64,000 bases of DNA from assembly GCA_016784545.1 (NCBI GenBank), contig JADHUM010000001.1, positions 1 to 64,000 of the forward strand. The letters run 5' to 3'. Below the pieces are notes generated by a model. It ran no database searches and was not told the origin of the DNA. It saw only the letters and a program-made list of their open reading frames with translations. Source of the stretch: Candidatus Neomarinimicrobiota bacterium. Its GTDB lineage: Bacteria > Fidelibacterota > UBA8477 > JABMPR01. The stretch's first letter is position 1; each line of letters begins with the position of its first letter. Below are positions 1 through 9,032 of this stretch, in pieces. Both the position numbers and the translations under genes were made by a program.

Positions 1-116
1 GATATTATGCACTTGGTGATGGTATTTCGGCCATTCTGACCAGAAATCCTGGACAAATCAACCCGATTTACACCAAGAAACACCGATATCGACAACTTGA
101 CCTAAATTTTAACTGA
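1..116 (+). CDS. C-terminal end of an unidentified protein (truncated by window edge)
   Basis: An open frame runs from the left edge to a TGA at 114-116 and encodes about 37 residues, ending in a basic and then polar tail (KKHRYRQLDLNFN). The frame carries no internal stop and is followed by a normal intergenic gap before the CBS gene. I do not recognise the family from this short tail. It could belong to almost any enzyme or membrane protein, so no function is proposed. Confidence 0.5.
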   Translation, partial: YYALGDGISAILTRNPGQINPIYTKKHRYRQLDLNFN

Positions 117-148
117 TATAACGGGGGAACTTCAATTAAGACAAGTAT

Positions 149-176
149 TTGATACTGTTGAATTATTTTGTAAATA
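149..176 (+). promoter_or_regulatory. Candidate sigma70-like promoter for the CBS gene
   Basis: TTGATA at 149-154, a 16-base spacer and TAAATA at 171-176 resemble -35 and -10 boxes. They sit 56 bases upstream of the CBS start codon, in the only noncoding stretch before it. The call rests on motif resemblance only, and promoter consensus in this lineage is unknown to me. Confidence 0.3.
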
Positions 177-231
177 AGAGGCTCGAATAGAGAACAAGTA
201 AAATGATCAAAAAGGGAGGCGAGAGGCTTCA

Positions 232-639
232 ATGGACAAGATTAGCGTTCGTGATTTTATGACAAAAGAGCTGGTTGTCTTTACTCCTGAAACGGATATC
301 TACGCAGCTATAGATGAATTGGTAAAATCTGAAATCTCAGGTGCACCTATTGTTGATAAGGATGGCAGGCTGGTTGGCATTATCTCGCAAAAAGATTGTC
401 TGCGTACTCTGGCAAATGGTGCTTTTCACAACGCACCAGCTGGTCCTGTTAGCGAGTATATGACCGAGGCTGTTATGAGCATTGGACCGGATATGGATAT
501 TTTTACGGTAGCTGACCTCTTTTTAAACAATGTATACCGTAGAATTCCCGTCGTACAAGATGGTGTGGTCATCGGCCAAATCAGCCGACGTGATATCCTT
601 CGGGCTATTCAGCATATGATTGGCAGCGCCAAAACTTAA
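232..639 (+). CDS. CBS-domain pair protein
   Basis: This 135-residue protein is made almost entirely of two CBS motifs (roughly residues 5-65 and 75-132). The first repeat reads DFMTKELVVFTPETDIYAAI and continues to SGAPIVDKDGRLVGIIS. The second has the matching IPVVQDGVVIGQISRRDIL. Stand-alone CBS pairs (Bateman modules) bind adenine nucleotides or NAD and act as energy sensors for partner enzymes or transporters. The start is an ATG preceded by GAGAGG. It lies directly upstream of the transhydrogenase operon on the same strand with a gap of about 145 bases, so regulation of or by NAD(P) status is conceivable, but that is inference. No catalytic domain is present. Confidence 0.85.
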   Translation: MDKISVRDFMTKELVVFTPETDIYAAIDELVKSEISGAPIVDKDGRLVGIISQKDCLRTLANGAFHNAPAGPVSEYMTEAVMSIGPDMDIFTVADLFLNNVYRRIPVVQDGVVIGQISRRDILRAIQHMIGSAKT

Positions 640-747
640 TTGCCTCGCTCGCCTTGGACCCAGTTTACATCGAGCACCAGTAAGGTAAAAAAACTCCTCT
701 TGTCAAGGGCTCATGTTCAGATATCTTGGCGCCATGAAATTTGATAC

Positions 748-763
748 TAATATTGTAATATTA
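748..763. promoter_or_regulatory. AT-rich inverted repeat upstream of pntAA
   Basis: TAATATT, a GT centre and AATATTA form a perfect 7-bp inverted repeat 20 bases before the pntAA start codon and just ahead of the GGAGAG ribosome binding site. It could be an operator or simply AT-rich spacer. Nothing in the window identifies a cognate regulator. Confidence 0.25.
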
Positions 764-783
764 ACAAACACAGGAGAGACCCA

Positions 784-1926
784 GTGAAGATCGGTATACC
801 CGTCGAGACAACTTCTGGTGAGACCCGCGTTGCGATGGTCCCCGGAATGGTTACTGCATTTACTCGCTTGGAGCATGAAGTCATTATCCAGAAAAATGCC
901 GGAGCTGGCTCGTTCATTTCAAATGCAGAATTTGAAAAAGCCGGAGCCAGTATAGTTGATGATGCACCATCGCTTTTTGCGGGAGCAGATGTCATCTTTA
1001 AAGTTCAGCCACCCACTGTTGATGAAGTCAGCATGATGAAGGAGGGGGCCATCTATATGGGTTATCTCGCTCCACTGAGTAATCATGAGACCCTCAAGGC
1101 AATGAATGCAAAAAAGATTACCAGTTTTGCCACTGAGTTCATACCTAGAATTTCCCGCGCTCAGAGCATGGACACCTTGAGTTCCATGGCTACCCTGGCC
1201 GGGTACAAGGCTGTGCTTATTGCTGCCAACCATCTTGGCAAAATATTCCCCTTGCTCATGACCGCAGCTGGATCTATTCCACCGGCCAACACTTTTATCT
1301 TAGGTGCTGGTGTTGCCGGACTGCAGGCTATTGCTACTGCAAAACGTTTGGGCTCCCGAGTTGAAGCGTTTGATCCCCGAGCTGCTGTTGAAGAACAAGT
1401 AAAGAGCCTGGGCGCTACTTTTGTCCACATGGAGGTTCCTGAAGAGAATGTTGAAACAACTGGTGGCTATGCTAAACAGCAGTCTGATGCATTCCTCATT
1501 GCTGAGCAGAAAGCTATCGGCGCACGTTTGCCAAAGGTAGATATTATTATTACTACGGCTCAGATCTTTGGAAAAGCTGCTCCCATTCTCATTACTGAAG
1601 AGATGGTAAAAATGATGCGACCTGGTTCGGTCATTGTTGACCTGGCCATTGAAGGTGGCGGAAATTGTGAGATCTCCGAAGCTGGTAAAACTGTGGTTAA
1701 GCATGGCGTCACAATTGTTGGGACATTGAACTTGCCTGCCACCTTGCCTATCAATGGCAGTGGAATGCTTGCCAAAAACCTGCTCAATCTTTTCAAAAAC
1801 CTTTTTCAGAAAGAAGATAACTCTCTTGATTTCGAAGAGGAAGTCACCGCTGGCGCATGTATCACCCACGCTGGCGAAATTCAGAATGATCTTGTTAAAA
1901 AATCTATATCAGGAGGGAATGCATAA
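784..1926 (+). CDS. pntAA: NAD(P) transhydrogenase subunit alpha part 1 (PntAA)
   Basis: This 380-residue protein is the soluble NAD(H)-binding domain I of the proton-translocating transhydrogenase, which couples hydride transfer between NADH and NADP+ to proton movement across the inner membrane. It opens with the family start KIGIPVETTSGETRVAMVPG and has the dinucleotide-binding segment ILGAGVAGLQAIATAKRLGS near residue 170. It lacks the membrane segments found in E. coli PntA, so the alpha subunit is split, as in Rhodospirillum rubrum. The start is GTG with GGAGAG seven bases before it. Its TAA overlaps the ATG of pntAB by one base (TAATG), indicating translational coupling. It is the first gene of a three-gene operon. 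Confidence 0.95.
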   Translation: MKIGIPVETTSGETRVAMVPGMVTAFTRLEHEVIIQKNAGAGSFISNAEFEKAGASIVDDAPSLFAGADVIFKVQPPTVDEVSMMKEGAIYMGYLAPLSNHETLKAMNAKKITSFATEFIPRISRAQSMDTLSSMATLAGYKAVLIAANHLGKIFPLLMTAAGSIPPANTFILGAGVAGLQAIATAKRLGSRVEAFDPRAAVEEQVKSLGATFVHMEVPEENVETTGGYAKQQSDAFLIAEQKAIGARLPKVDIIITTAQIFGKAAPILITEEMVKMMRPGSVIVDLAIEGGGNCEISEAGKTVVKHGVTIVGTLNLPATLPINGSGMLAKNLLNLFKNLFQKEDNSLDFEEEVTAGACITHAGEIQNDLVKKSISGGNA

Positions 1927-2225
1927 TGGAAAGTCTAGTTGTATCCATCTATGTTTTCACTCTCGCCGTTTTTATCGGCTTTGAGTTGATTACAAAGGTT
2001 CCACCGCTGTTGCATACCCCTCTCATGTCTGGTTCAAATGCCATTTCAGGTATTACCGTAGTGGGTGCCCTGTTGGCTGCCAATGCCAATAATTGGAAAA
2101 TCAGCACCATCCTGGGAGTTCTGGCCATCGTTTTCGCCATGATCAATGTGATTGGTGGATTTATGGTAACAGACCGCATGTTGGGGATGTTTAGAAAAGA
2201 TAAAAAGACTGAGAAAGGAGCTTGA
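1926..2225 (+). CDS. pntAB: NAD(P) transhydrogenase subunit alpha part 2 (PntAB)
   Basis: This 99-residue hydrophobic protein has about three membrane segments and the family motif PLLHTPLMSGSNAISGI. It supplies the N-terminal part of the membrane domain that pairs with PntB to form the proton channel. The ATG overlaps the pntAA stop, and its own TGA (2223-2225) overlaps the pntB start region. The size and position match the split-alpha transhydrogenases. The C-terminus is short and basic (RKDKKTEKGA). Confidence 0.93.
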   Translation: MESLVVSIYVFTLAVFIGFELITKVPPLLHTPLMSGSNAISGITVVGALLAANANNWKISTILGVLAIVFAMINVIGGFMVTDRMLGMFRKDKKTEKGA

Positions 2226-3613
2226 TGATGATCTATTTAGAACAGTTCACCTATCTCCTGGCTTCAGCACTTTTTATTATTGGATTGAAGTACCTTGGTT
2301 CAGCTAAAACTGCCCGGAAAGGCAACCAATATGCGATGATGGCTATGGCCATCGCCATTGTAATCACCCTGGTGGTGTCTGGTATCGCCGGTCCCGTTCA
2401 AATCATTGTCGGTATGGTTGTTGGTGGACTCATTGGTGGAGTTGTTGCCAAAAAAATCGAAATGACCTCCATGCCACAAATGGTAGCCCTTTTCAATGGG
2501 TTTGGTGGTATCGCTTCAACCCTGGTGGCTTATTCAGAATATCTTGAGCCAACCACGCTGCCTGTGACACTGGATGTGAATATTACGCTCATTCTGAGTT
2601 TGTTCATCGGTACGGTCACCTTGACCGGTTCATTGATTGCCTTCGCTAAACTACAAGGTCTTATGCCAGGTCGTCCCATCGTTCTGCCCATGCACCAAAT
2701 ACTTAACTTTCTATTAATGATCAGTGTTGTGATTTTCGGTGTCATGTATGTTTTGGCTCCCGATGTACCTATGTGGCCACTCCTCATTATCGCAATTGCT
2801 GCTGTCTTTGGTATTACCTTTGTAATTCCAATTGGTGGCGCAGATATGCCGGTGGTGATTGCCCTCCTGAATTCCTATTCAGGTCTGGCTGCTGCTGCAA
2901 CAGGTTTTGTACTATCCAATAATGTATTGATCATTGCGGGTGCTCTGGTTGGTGCCTCTGGGTTGATATTGACCCAATTAATGTGCGATGCCATGAATCG
3001 CAGTCTTTTCAATGTCCTCTTTGGTGCTGTAGGTACCGATGACAGTACAGGTGATGCCGGTACAGGCGGTGGCGAGCAAAAGACAGTGACACGCTATACT
3101 GCTGAAGATGCTGCCATGATTATGGATACAGTTCAATCCGTAATCATTGTGCCAGGTTATGGTCTGGCTGTTGCTCAGGCTCAACATGTTCTTAACGAAA
3201 TGGCTGAGATCCTTACAGCACGGGGAATCGATGTTAAATATGCCATTCACCCAGTTGCTGGAAGAATGCCTGGTCATATGAACGTCCTCTTGGCTGAAGC
3301 CAACGTACCATACGATGTGTTATATGAGATGGATGACATCAATGATGAATTCCAGAACACCGATGTTGCCCTCATTATCGGAGCAAATGACGTTGTAAAT
3401 CCGGCTGCCCGGACCAAGAAAGACAGTCCACTTTACGGCATGCCTATTTTGAATGTTGATTATGCCCGAACCGTTATGTTTGTCAAACGATCCATGGGTG
3501 CCGGTTTTGCCGGTGAAGCTAATCCATTGTTCTTTGATGATAAGACTATGATGGTCTTTGGTGATGCCAAAGCTGTGATTACAGGTCTTGTGAAATCCCT
3601 GAAAGAAGAGTAA
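2225..3613 (+). CDS. pntB: NAD(P) transhydrogenase subunit beta (PntB)
   Basis: The protein has about 462 residues. The N-terminal ~280 residues are multi-spanning membrane domain II, and the C-terminal ~180 residues are NADP(H)-binding domain III with VPGYGLAVAQAQ, HPVAGRMPGHMNVLLAEANV and GANDVVNPAA motifs. It completes the proton-translocating transhydrogenase that supplies NADPH. Three possible starts are clustered (TTG 2222, ATG 2225, ATG 2228). ATG 2225 is chosen because it overlaps the pntAB stop and follows AAAGGAG, though 2228 is equally plausible. A strong hairpin terminator follows 20 bases after the stop. Confidence 0.95.
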   Translation: MMIYLEQFTYLLASALFIIGLKYLGSAKTARKGNQYAMMAMAIAIVITLVVSGIAGPVQIIVGMVVGGLIGGVVAKKIEMTSMPQMVALFNGFGGIASTLVAYSEYLEPTTLPVTLDVNITLILSLFIGTVTLTGSLIAFAKLQGLMPGRPIVLPMHQILNFLLMISVVIFGVMYVLAPDVPMWPLLIIAIAAVFGITFVIPIGGADMPVVIALLNSYSGLAAAATGFVLSNNVLIIAGALVGASGLILTQLMCDAMNRSLFNVLFGAVGTDDSTGDAGTGGGEQKTVTRYTAEDAAMIMDTVQSVIIVPGYGLAVAQAQHVLNEMAEILTARGIDVKYAIHPVAGRMPGHMNVLLAEANVPYDVLYEMDDINDEFQNTDVALIIGANDVVNPAARTKKDSPLYGMPILNVDYARTVMFVKRSMGAGFAGEANPLFFDDKTMMVFGDAKAVITGLVKSLKEE

Positions 3614-3633
3614 AACGCTTTATATAATTGAAT

Positions 3634-3662
3634 AAAAAAACCTCGGTCCCCGGGGTTTTTTT
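3634..3662. terminator. Bidirectional rho-independent terminator after pntB
   Basis: A run of A, then CCTCGG, a short loop, CCGGGG and a run of T form a hairpin with U-tracts on both strands. It sits between the convergent pntB and the 2H-phosphodiesterase-like gene, so it can serve both. Confidence 0.8.
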
Positions 3663-3665
3663 ATG

Positions 3666-4190
3666 TCAGTTAAATGGAATTCTAAGGATTTCCTGCCATT
3701 GATTTGGCGCGCCATTGGTGTCGACCAACACAGCAGCTTCGATTCTCACCGAGAGAGGGGATTCAAGGGCAATGCCGTGCATCAAGATCTTCTTCTGAGA
3801 TATTTGAAAATTGCTATAGAGCAGGCTTAGGTGTGGCATAAATGCATCTCTAGTCTCTACCTGAAAATGGATTTTTGCGCTGGCCTGCATCTTTTCAAGG
3901 TCAGGATTGGGATGAGTGTGCAGGACGATACTTCTGAAGTAGGTATCAAACATCCCGGTATGACTGAAGCTGAGATAAAATGAGGTGGCATCTTTAAAAA
4001 ACGCCATCATTTTAGATTTTATCCAATCCACATCTGATGTCATTTGACCTAACAAGGTAACATGTGGCGAGAATAGCGCTGTTGTTCCTCTCTCGGAGAG
4101 TTGGGTTATCAAGTTTTGCAGATAGTCATATTCAGGACTTGCCGGGATGAGCCAGATTGAATGGCCCTGTGTCTGTTCAGCTACGATAAT
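3666..4190 (-). CDS. 2H phosphoesterase (cyclic phosphodiesterase / 2'-5' RNA ligase-like), start codon abnormal
   Basis: The frame carries two H-x-[ST] signatures, SPHVTLLG and MPHLSLLY, as in the 2H phosphoesterase superfamily that acts on cyclic phosphodiester or RNA ends. Homologous-looking sequence (QGHSIWLIPASPEYDYLQ) extends upstream of the first standard start (TTG at 4112), and the first H-x-T lies too near the N-terminus if that TTG is used. The frame stays open back to a TAA at 4191-4193, with only ATT (4190) or ATC (4187) available behind AAGGGG. An in-frame ATG at 4202 is followed three codons later by that TAA. So the gene either uses a non-AUG start or has acquired an early nonsense codon. 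It is convergent with pntB across a shared terminator. The specific substrate is unknown. Confidence 0.7.
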   Translation of the reverse strand: MIVAEQTQGHSIWLIPASPEYDYLQNLITQLSERGTTALFSPHVTLLGQMTSDVDWIKSKMMAFFKDATSFYLSFSHTGMFDTYFRSIVLHTHPNPDLEKMQASAKIHFQVETRDAFMPHLSLLYSNFQISQKKILMHGIALESPLSVRIEAAVLVDTNGAPNQWQEILRIPFN

Positions 4191-4272
4191 TTACCCCTTC
4201 ATCTCATGCAACACTGCGATCTATTCAAGATGAGTCAAAATATGCTGTTTAGATTTTCTACCAAGAGCAATT

Positions 4273-7200
4273 CTAGCGAATCAAATATACTTTTTTGAGA
4301 CAGGTCCAGACTTTTCCAGCCTGATCATCGAATAGCAGTTTCATGATATATAGGCCTGTTACAGCCTTGCCCCCATAGTTTGCTTCACCATCCCACCAGA
4401 CCTGCCCGCGATGACTGACTGGTTTTAATTGAACAGGCCAGGCTATTTGTCGGCCTGCCAAATCAAAAACCATAATGGACATCAGACCCCGCTCAAATGG
4501 GAGTTCATATACGATGCCTAATTGATCATCTTGTCCGTCCCCATTGGGTGAGAAGGGATTGGGACTCAAGTCAACATCAAGCTTTGATCCAAGAGCATCC
4601 AGGTAGAGGCTGTTCTCTTCACCAGGTGTTGAACCGAACTCAGCTATGCATATACTCCAGTTTCCCGGGTCCTCACCAGACGTGTGTGAGCGGATTCTTT
4701 CCAAAGAGCGTCCCGTTACCAACTCTGTAAAGTTGTTATAGGACATCTCATCCATGGTAATGCCCTGGGGATCAAATAATCTAAGCATTTCTTCCGTATT
4801 GTTGAGAGTCGGGAAGTGTTGAATTCCCTGATACACCCCTTCAAAGATGTCTGGCCCCATAGAATCATCAGGACCAAAAACGAGGTAATGCTTCGGTTCC
4901 AGAAGCAGACTGGTATCAGAAAGACTTACACTTGCCCCTGAGTTATCAGCCAACAGCCACCCCATCAGGTCAATGGTTTTATCAGATCTATTGTAAATTT
5001 CCACCCATTCGCTCTGTTCCACCACGGGCAGTGACATCACTTCATTGAGGATAGCACCTGTGGCATTTTCAGAGATATATATCTGTTCGAAGATGGTGTC
5101 ATCATAGGGGGTTTCATCCCCTTCATAATGAATCGTGACTTCCAGGGTAACCCAGCCTGCGGTTTCTGAAATCAGCTCGATGTCCGTGGTAAGAGTATCT
5201 CCTGCGGCCAAATCAACCAGTGTCCATGACCAATTCCCGATTGGCAATTCATTTTGTGCCAGTATTGCATTCAGGACGGCCTCCTCTACAAAATCAACCC
5301 CTGCATTCAGTACGGGAATACGGACAAAAAAACCTTCACCCACCCATAGAATCGAATCCAGGGTTGTCAATTCTTGGAGCGTAAGGTTACGGGGTGTCAG
5401 AACCGTCGAATTTTTCACCCCAGGAGTAATGCCTGCTGGATCTTGACAGACAGACCAACTGGTTACCAATTCTTGTGACTTCCAGAGCGCTAACCGCTCA
5501 AGACTTTTCCCAAATTCAGCATTGGGAGGAGATTCATAGCCATGGGCTATCATCCTGTGACCCAGGGGATCAAGAATGATTATTGAATCTGAGCTATTGT
5601 TCAAACTTGGCCAATTTGAAAGCTCAACCATACTGGCAGATGGAGGAGACCAATCAGAGAGCTTGAGGACATCACCCGTCCATAAAAACAGGCTGTCTGG
5701 TTGGACAACCAGCTGAGACACCACATCGCCTTCAGCACCACTTCTATCCCTGTAAGTCCAGCCTCTCAAGTCAATTTCTCTTGAGCTTATATTTACAAAT
5801 TCGAGGAATTCGACCTGATCTTCATGGGGAATATAGTGAATCTCGTTAATTGCTATTTGACCAGGCTGATAACCCAAGATGACCTGCATTGAAGTATCAG
5901 CCAGAACCTCCTCACCATGAATGATGCGAATTGGAATCTCGTTATAACCGGGCCACAGCATGGAGCTTGCGAAAGTAAGGGAGTCAAGTCCGAAGCTTGA
6001 TAGGATGCCAGACCAGTAAATGTCAGCATCAGAATCAAGTTCCAGTATATGCAAAGTGTCCATCCCCATATTTTGAAATTTTAAAAACACTTCAGCCTGT
6101 GTCGGCCCAATCATGGTTGGCATTTCTATCTTGATTTCATCGACCTTTATCTCCACGGGAAGCAGATGTCTGGTATTCATTTTAGAAGGGGTTCCCCCAT
6201 CTGCCTGAATACTGGCCGCCCAGTTTATCTCATCACGGGGATAGATGTTCGGATGACGTCGTTCCAGAGAAGTGGCGGATTCACCCCAACTGCCTCGATA
6301 AAATACTGATGCTACTTCATGACCACTGGCATCAAATAAACGAACAGAATCGGACGAGCTATTTAAGGCAGGCCAGGAACTGAGTTCGTGGACTTGTTCT
6401 AACTCAAGACCAAAGTAGTTCGCCATATTTGAGGAAGCACATAAGGTCAAATACTCTAATGGATCAACAAACATGAGTGTGTCACTAATCCTATGTCGAG
6501 TTTGATTGGCATCTGAAAAAGTCCACCCCTGCAATGAGACCCTTCCATCACTTCTATTTTGAATTTCGATCCATTCCCCCTGTTGATCAGAAGATGGACT
6601 GTACATAATCTCCATAATACTGATGCTGTTTCGAGGGTAGGAGCCGACTACTTCAAACCGCAGAGAATCGTCTTCCGCATTTTCATCATTTGCAGTGAAC
6701 ACCCCGGCCTCAAGTTGATGCATTCCAGGGATGAGGGGAAATAGCTGAAGTGGATATGCAATCACTTCCTGTGGCTGTACCTCTGTATTTACCTGTGAGA
6801 CCATTTCCCACTCGCCATTATTCTTTTCACCATTTTGGTTATCATCGCGATAAATAGAAATTGAAAAAGTTGGCACCAGATTTTCCCCCGTATTTTTAAT
6901 TCCCAGTATGATTTCCACAGGTTCACCAGCTGTAGACGATTCGATTATCACGTCTACTAAACGCAGATTAATAAGAGGAGGGGTGACTGAATTGCGATAT
7001 CCAGGTGTACCATTTATCTCCAGGGATTGCTGCCAGACACTCAATGAATCCTGGGTATTCAAAGACACTCGTTCCCAGGAAAAGCCATTTTGAGTTGATG
7101 AGACCCAGGACATTTCACTGGAGATTAACGAGTCAGGACTCTGTATGAGAACAGACTCCCCGGCATTGGAAAGTCCACCACTACCAAAACTCCCATCTGT

Positions 7201-7518
7201 GGAAATAGTATATATTGGAAGCGTGTCATTCAGGATGTCAGTGTATGGTCCTGATGAAAAATTATACCCAGGATCCAGGATAAGGGCGTACCTGGCAGGT
7301 TGAATCTCAGTTGGTCCTGATAAATGAGAAATGGTATCCACGCCATTTCCATCACTTAGAATCCAACCATTGATGTGAATCACATGATCTGAGGCATTAT
7401 AGACTTCGATAAATTCATTTTCATATTCCGATCCCTGAGGATTTGACATCACTTCAGAGATACGTATGTCATTGGCATGTAAGCATATAGCCAATAACAC
7501 AAGGCATGTCTTGTGCAT
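4273..7518 (-). CDS. Secreted multi-domain protein with four lamin-tail domains and type IX-like C-terminal domain
   Basis: This 1081-residue protein has a short N-terminal signal peptide (hydrophobic residues 4-14). Four lamin-tail domains begin at about residues 18, 300, 555 and 820, each with the pattern I-x-E-[VI]-M...E-[WF]-[IV]-E-[IV]-x-N...G-W. Each closes with a near-identical G-x-TPG motif (NGTPGYRNS, DGGTPSKMN, AGITPGVKNS, FGSTPGEENS). CARDB-like beta-sandwich spacers sit between them. The C-terminus (from SPNPFSPNGDGQDDQLG to KKVYLIR) is a FlgD/gliding-type Ig domain used as a sorting tail for type IX secretion. Lamin-tail domains occur in many surface or extracellular proteins, and no catalytic domain is visible. 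The role is probably structural or adhesive. It stands alone, with no operon partners. Confidence 0.85.
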   Translation of the reverse strand: MHKTCLVLLAICLHANDIRISEVMSNPQGSEYENEFIEVYNASDHVIHINGWILSDGNGVDTISHLSGPTEIQPARYALILDPGYNFSSGPYTDILNDTLPIYTISTDGSFGSGGLSNAGESVLIQSPDSLISSEMSWVSSTQNGFSWERVSLNTQDSLSVWQQSLEINGTPGYRNSVTPPLINLRLVDVIIESSTAGEPVEIILGIKNTGENLVPTFSISIYRDDNQNGEKNNGEWEMVSQVNTEVQPQEVIAYPLQLFPLIPGMHQLEAGVFTANDENAEDDSLRFEVVGSYPRNSISIMEIMYSPSSDQQGEWIEIQNRSDGRVSLQGWTFSDANQTRHRISDTLMFVDPLEYLTLCASSNMANYFGLELEQVHELSSWPALNSSSDSVRLFDASGHEVASVFYRGSWGESATSLERRHPNIYPRDEINWAASIQADGGTPSKMNTRHLLPVEIKVDEIKIEMPTMIGPTQAEVFLKFQNMGMDTLHILELDSDADIYWSGILSSFGLDSLTFASSMLWPGYNEIPIRIIHGEEVLADTSMQVILGYQPGQIAINEIHYIPHEDQVEFLEFVNISSREIDLRGWTYRDRSGAEGDVVSQLVVQPDSLFLWTGDVLKLSDWSPPSASMVELSNWPSLNNSSDSIIILDPLGHRMIAHGYESPPNAEFGKSLERLALWKSQELVTSWSVCQDPAGITPGVKNSTVLTPRNLTLQELTTLDSILWVGEGFFVRIPVLNAGVDFVEEAVLNAILAQNELPIGNWSWTLVDLAAGDTLTTDIELISETAGWVTLEVTIHYEGDETPYDDTIFEQIYISENATGAILNEVMSLPVVEQSEWVEIYNRSDKTIDLMGWLLADNSGASVSLSDTSLLLEPKHYLVFGPDDSMGPDIFEGVYQGIQHFPTLNNTEEMLRLFDPQGITMDEMSYNNFTELVTGRSLERIRSHTSGEDPGNWSICIAEFGSTPGEENSLYLDALGSKLDVDLSPNPFSPNGDGQDDQLGIVYELPFERGLMSIMVFDLAGRQIAWPVQLKPVSHRGQVWWDGEANYGGKAVTGLYIMKLLFDDQAGKVWTCLKKVYLIR

Positions 7519-7668
7519 AATAATCCCATCTGTTTGTTTTGAGGTTTACTCGATGTTTGGAAATTAGTCAGGAACAAAAGCCATTGCCAACTTTTTCATG
7601 ATATCAGCGAGAATTAACTTATATTAAAATCGCTTCGCCAAAGTGAGTTTGAATAATGAGGAGGAAAC

Positions 7669-8247
7669 ATGAAGATAGTAAAACTAAGTTTTTTAATTGT
7701 ACTGACCGCTTTGGTCATGCTTAACTGCTCAGGTGGAAAAGAAGTCATCGATATGCCCGATGGTGCCAACAATCCCAAGGGACCCGCTGATTTACCCGAT
7801 TGGTTTACCAATCCCCCTGAAGAAGATGATATGTATATCTATTCCGTGGGAATGGGTGAATCCAGAAAAATGGATTTAGCCATGGACAAAGCCAAACAAG
7901 CTGGTAAAGTTGAGCTGTCAGAACGCATTTCAGCCAAAGTCCAAAGCCAGGTTAAAAGTTTTACCCAAGAAGCAGGTATGTCTGAGAATACTCAGATTGT
8001 TGAATTCTACCAATCCACCTCAAAAACGGTAACTGACAACACTCTAAACGGTGTTACCGTATTGAAACGCTATCCCTATGAGAAAAAGGGTGGTACCTGG
8101 ATTGCTTATGTTCAGCTCGGTTTGAAAAAAGATGCTGTTAGTACAGCAGTCGTAAATGTCATCAAGAACGAAGAAGCACTTTATGCTGAGTTTAAAGCTT
8201 CACAGGCATTTAAAGAACTGGAAGCAGCAGTCGGAACCGCTAAATAG
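7669..8247 (+). CDS. LPP20-family lipoprotein
   Basis: This 192-residue protein starts with a lipoprotein signal peptide (MKIVKLSFLIVLTALVMLNC, acylated Cys20). It contains the LPP20-like pattern: a PDWFTNPP segment, then IYSVGMGESRKMDLAMDKAK, a helical region of repeated Ala, and VLKRYPYEKKGGTWIAYVQL. Members are outer-membrane or periplasmic lipoproteins of poorly known function. The start is ATG behind GAGGAGG. It is divergent from the lamin-tail gene, with 150 bases between them, and is followed by a strong terminator, so it is probably monocistronic. Confidence 0.8.
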   Translation: MKIVKLSFLIVLTALVMLNCSGGKEVIDMPDGANNPKGPADLPDWFTNPPEEDDMYIYSVGMGESRKMDLAMDKAKQAGKVELSERISAKVQSQVKSFTQEAGMSENTQIVEFYQSTSKTVTDNTLNGVTVLKRYPYEKKGGTWIAYVQLGLKKDAVSTAVVNVIKNEEALYAEFKASQAFKELEAAVGTAK

Positions 8248-8265
8248 TCCTTCATACTTCAATTG

Positions 8266-8294
8266 AAAAAGGCTCTCGTTTGAGAGCCTTTTTT
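8266..8294. terminator. Bidirectional rho-independent terminator
   Basis: A5, GGCTCTC, loop GTTT, GAGAGCC and T6 form a perfect 7-bp stem with U-tracts on both strands. It lies between the convergent LPP20-like and LytTR genes. Confidence 0.9.
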
Positions 8295-8312
8295 GTTTCA
8301 CTATAATTCTTC

Positions 8313-9032
8313 CTAATTCCCTATAAAGTTAACTCTATCAAAGAATTCCTTTTTAAAGGCGTCACCAATAGGAATTTCCCTACCCTCGATCTGGATAAAT
8401 TGTTTGTGGATAACTTCAATCCTGGGGATAGCTACCAGATAGGAGCGGTGGATCTGGATGAATTCATCTCCTGGTAGTAGTTCGAGCAGCTGAGTAAACG
8501 TCATCCGTGATAGCAATTCCTTGCCATCAATCTTAAATATTATGTAATGGCCATCTTTTTGAATGAGTGAAATCTTGCGGGTATCCACCTGGTGGATCTG
8601 GGAGCCACTTTTAATAAATATCTGATGAGTGGGGCCTCCCTTACTCGTTCCCACATCTGGTGCTTTCTCCACTCGTTTTTGAAATTTGTTCACCGCTGCC
8701 AAAAATCGATCAAAGGGAATTGGTTTTAGCAAATAATCCAATGCTGGAATTTCATAGCTCTCCACAGCATGTTCGGGATAGGCAGTACAAAAAATGATAT
8801 CCGTTTGCTCCGGAGGGATCAGGCGAGATAACTGGAGCCCACTGAGATCTGGCATATTGATATCCATAAAGACCAGATCAACTGAGTTGCGTGAGAGATG
8901 GTTCAAAGCTTCCATGGGATCACGAAACACTGCTTCCAATTGAAGCCAGCTCACCTTTGACACATAATTTGTCAGAATTTCTATAGCACCATTTTCATCG
9001 TCTACAATAATGCACTTTACCTGGTCAGTCAA
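8313..9032 (-). CDS. LytTR-family response regulator
   Basis: This 239-residue protein has an N-terminal receiver domain (residues 5-118; phosphoacceptor Asp in VFMDINMPDLSGL, the switch Thr in FCTAYPEHAVESYE and the conserved Lys in YLLKPI). The C-terminal LytTR DNA-binding domain is at about residues 140-235 (FIKSGSQIHQVD, EFIQIHRSYLVAI). It is a transcription factor phosphorylated by the adjacent kinase. The TTG start overlaps the kinase stop by four bases (TTGA), so the two are co-translated. LytTR regulators usually act on a few neighbouring genes, and the divergent exported protein at 10313 is the natural candidate target. Confidence 0.93.
   Translation of the reverse strand: MTDQVKCIIVDDENGAIEILTNYVSKVSWLQLEAVFRDPMEALNHLSRNSVDLVFMDINMPDLSGLQLSRLIPPEQTDIIFCTAYPEHAVESYEIPALDYLLKPIPFDRFLAAVNKFQKRVEKAPDVGTSKGGPTHQIFIKSGSQIHQVDTRKISLIQKDGHYIIFKIDGKELLSRMTFTQLLELLPGDEFIQIHRSYLVAIPRIEVIHKQFIQIEGREIPIGDAFKKEFFDRVNFIGN

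Noticed and set aside
1300-1869. Long minus-strand reading frame opposite pntAA
   Set aside because: It lies wholly within pntAA, has no family motif, and is a shadow of the real frame.
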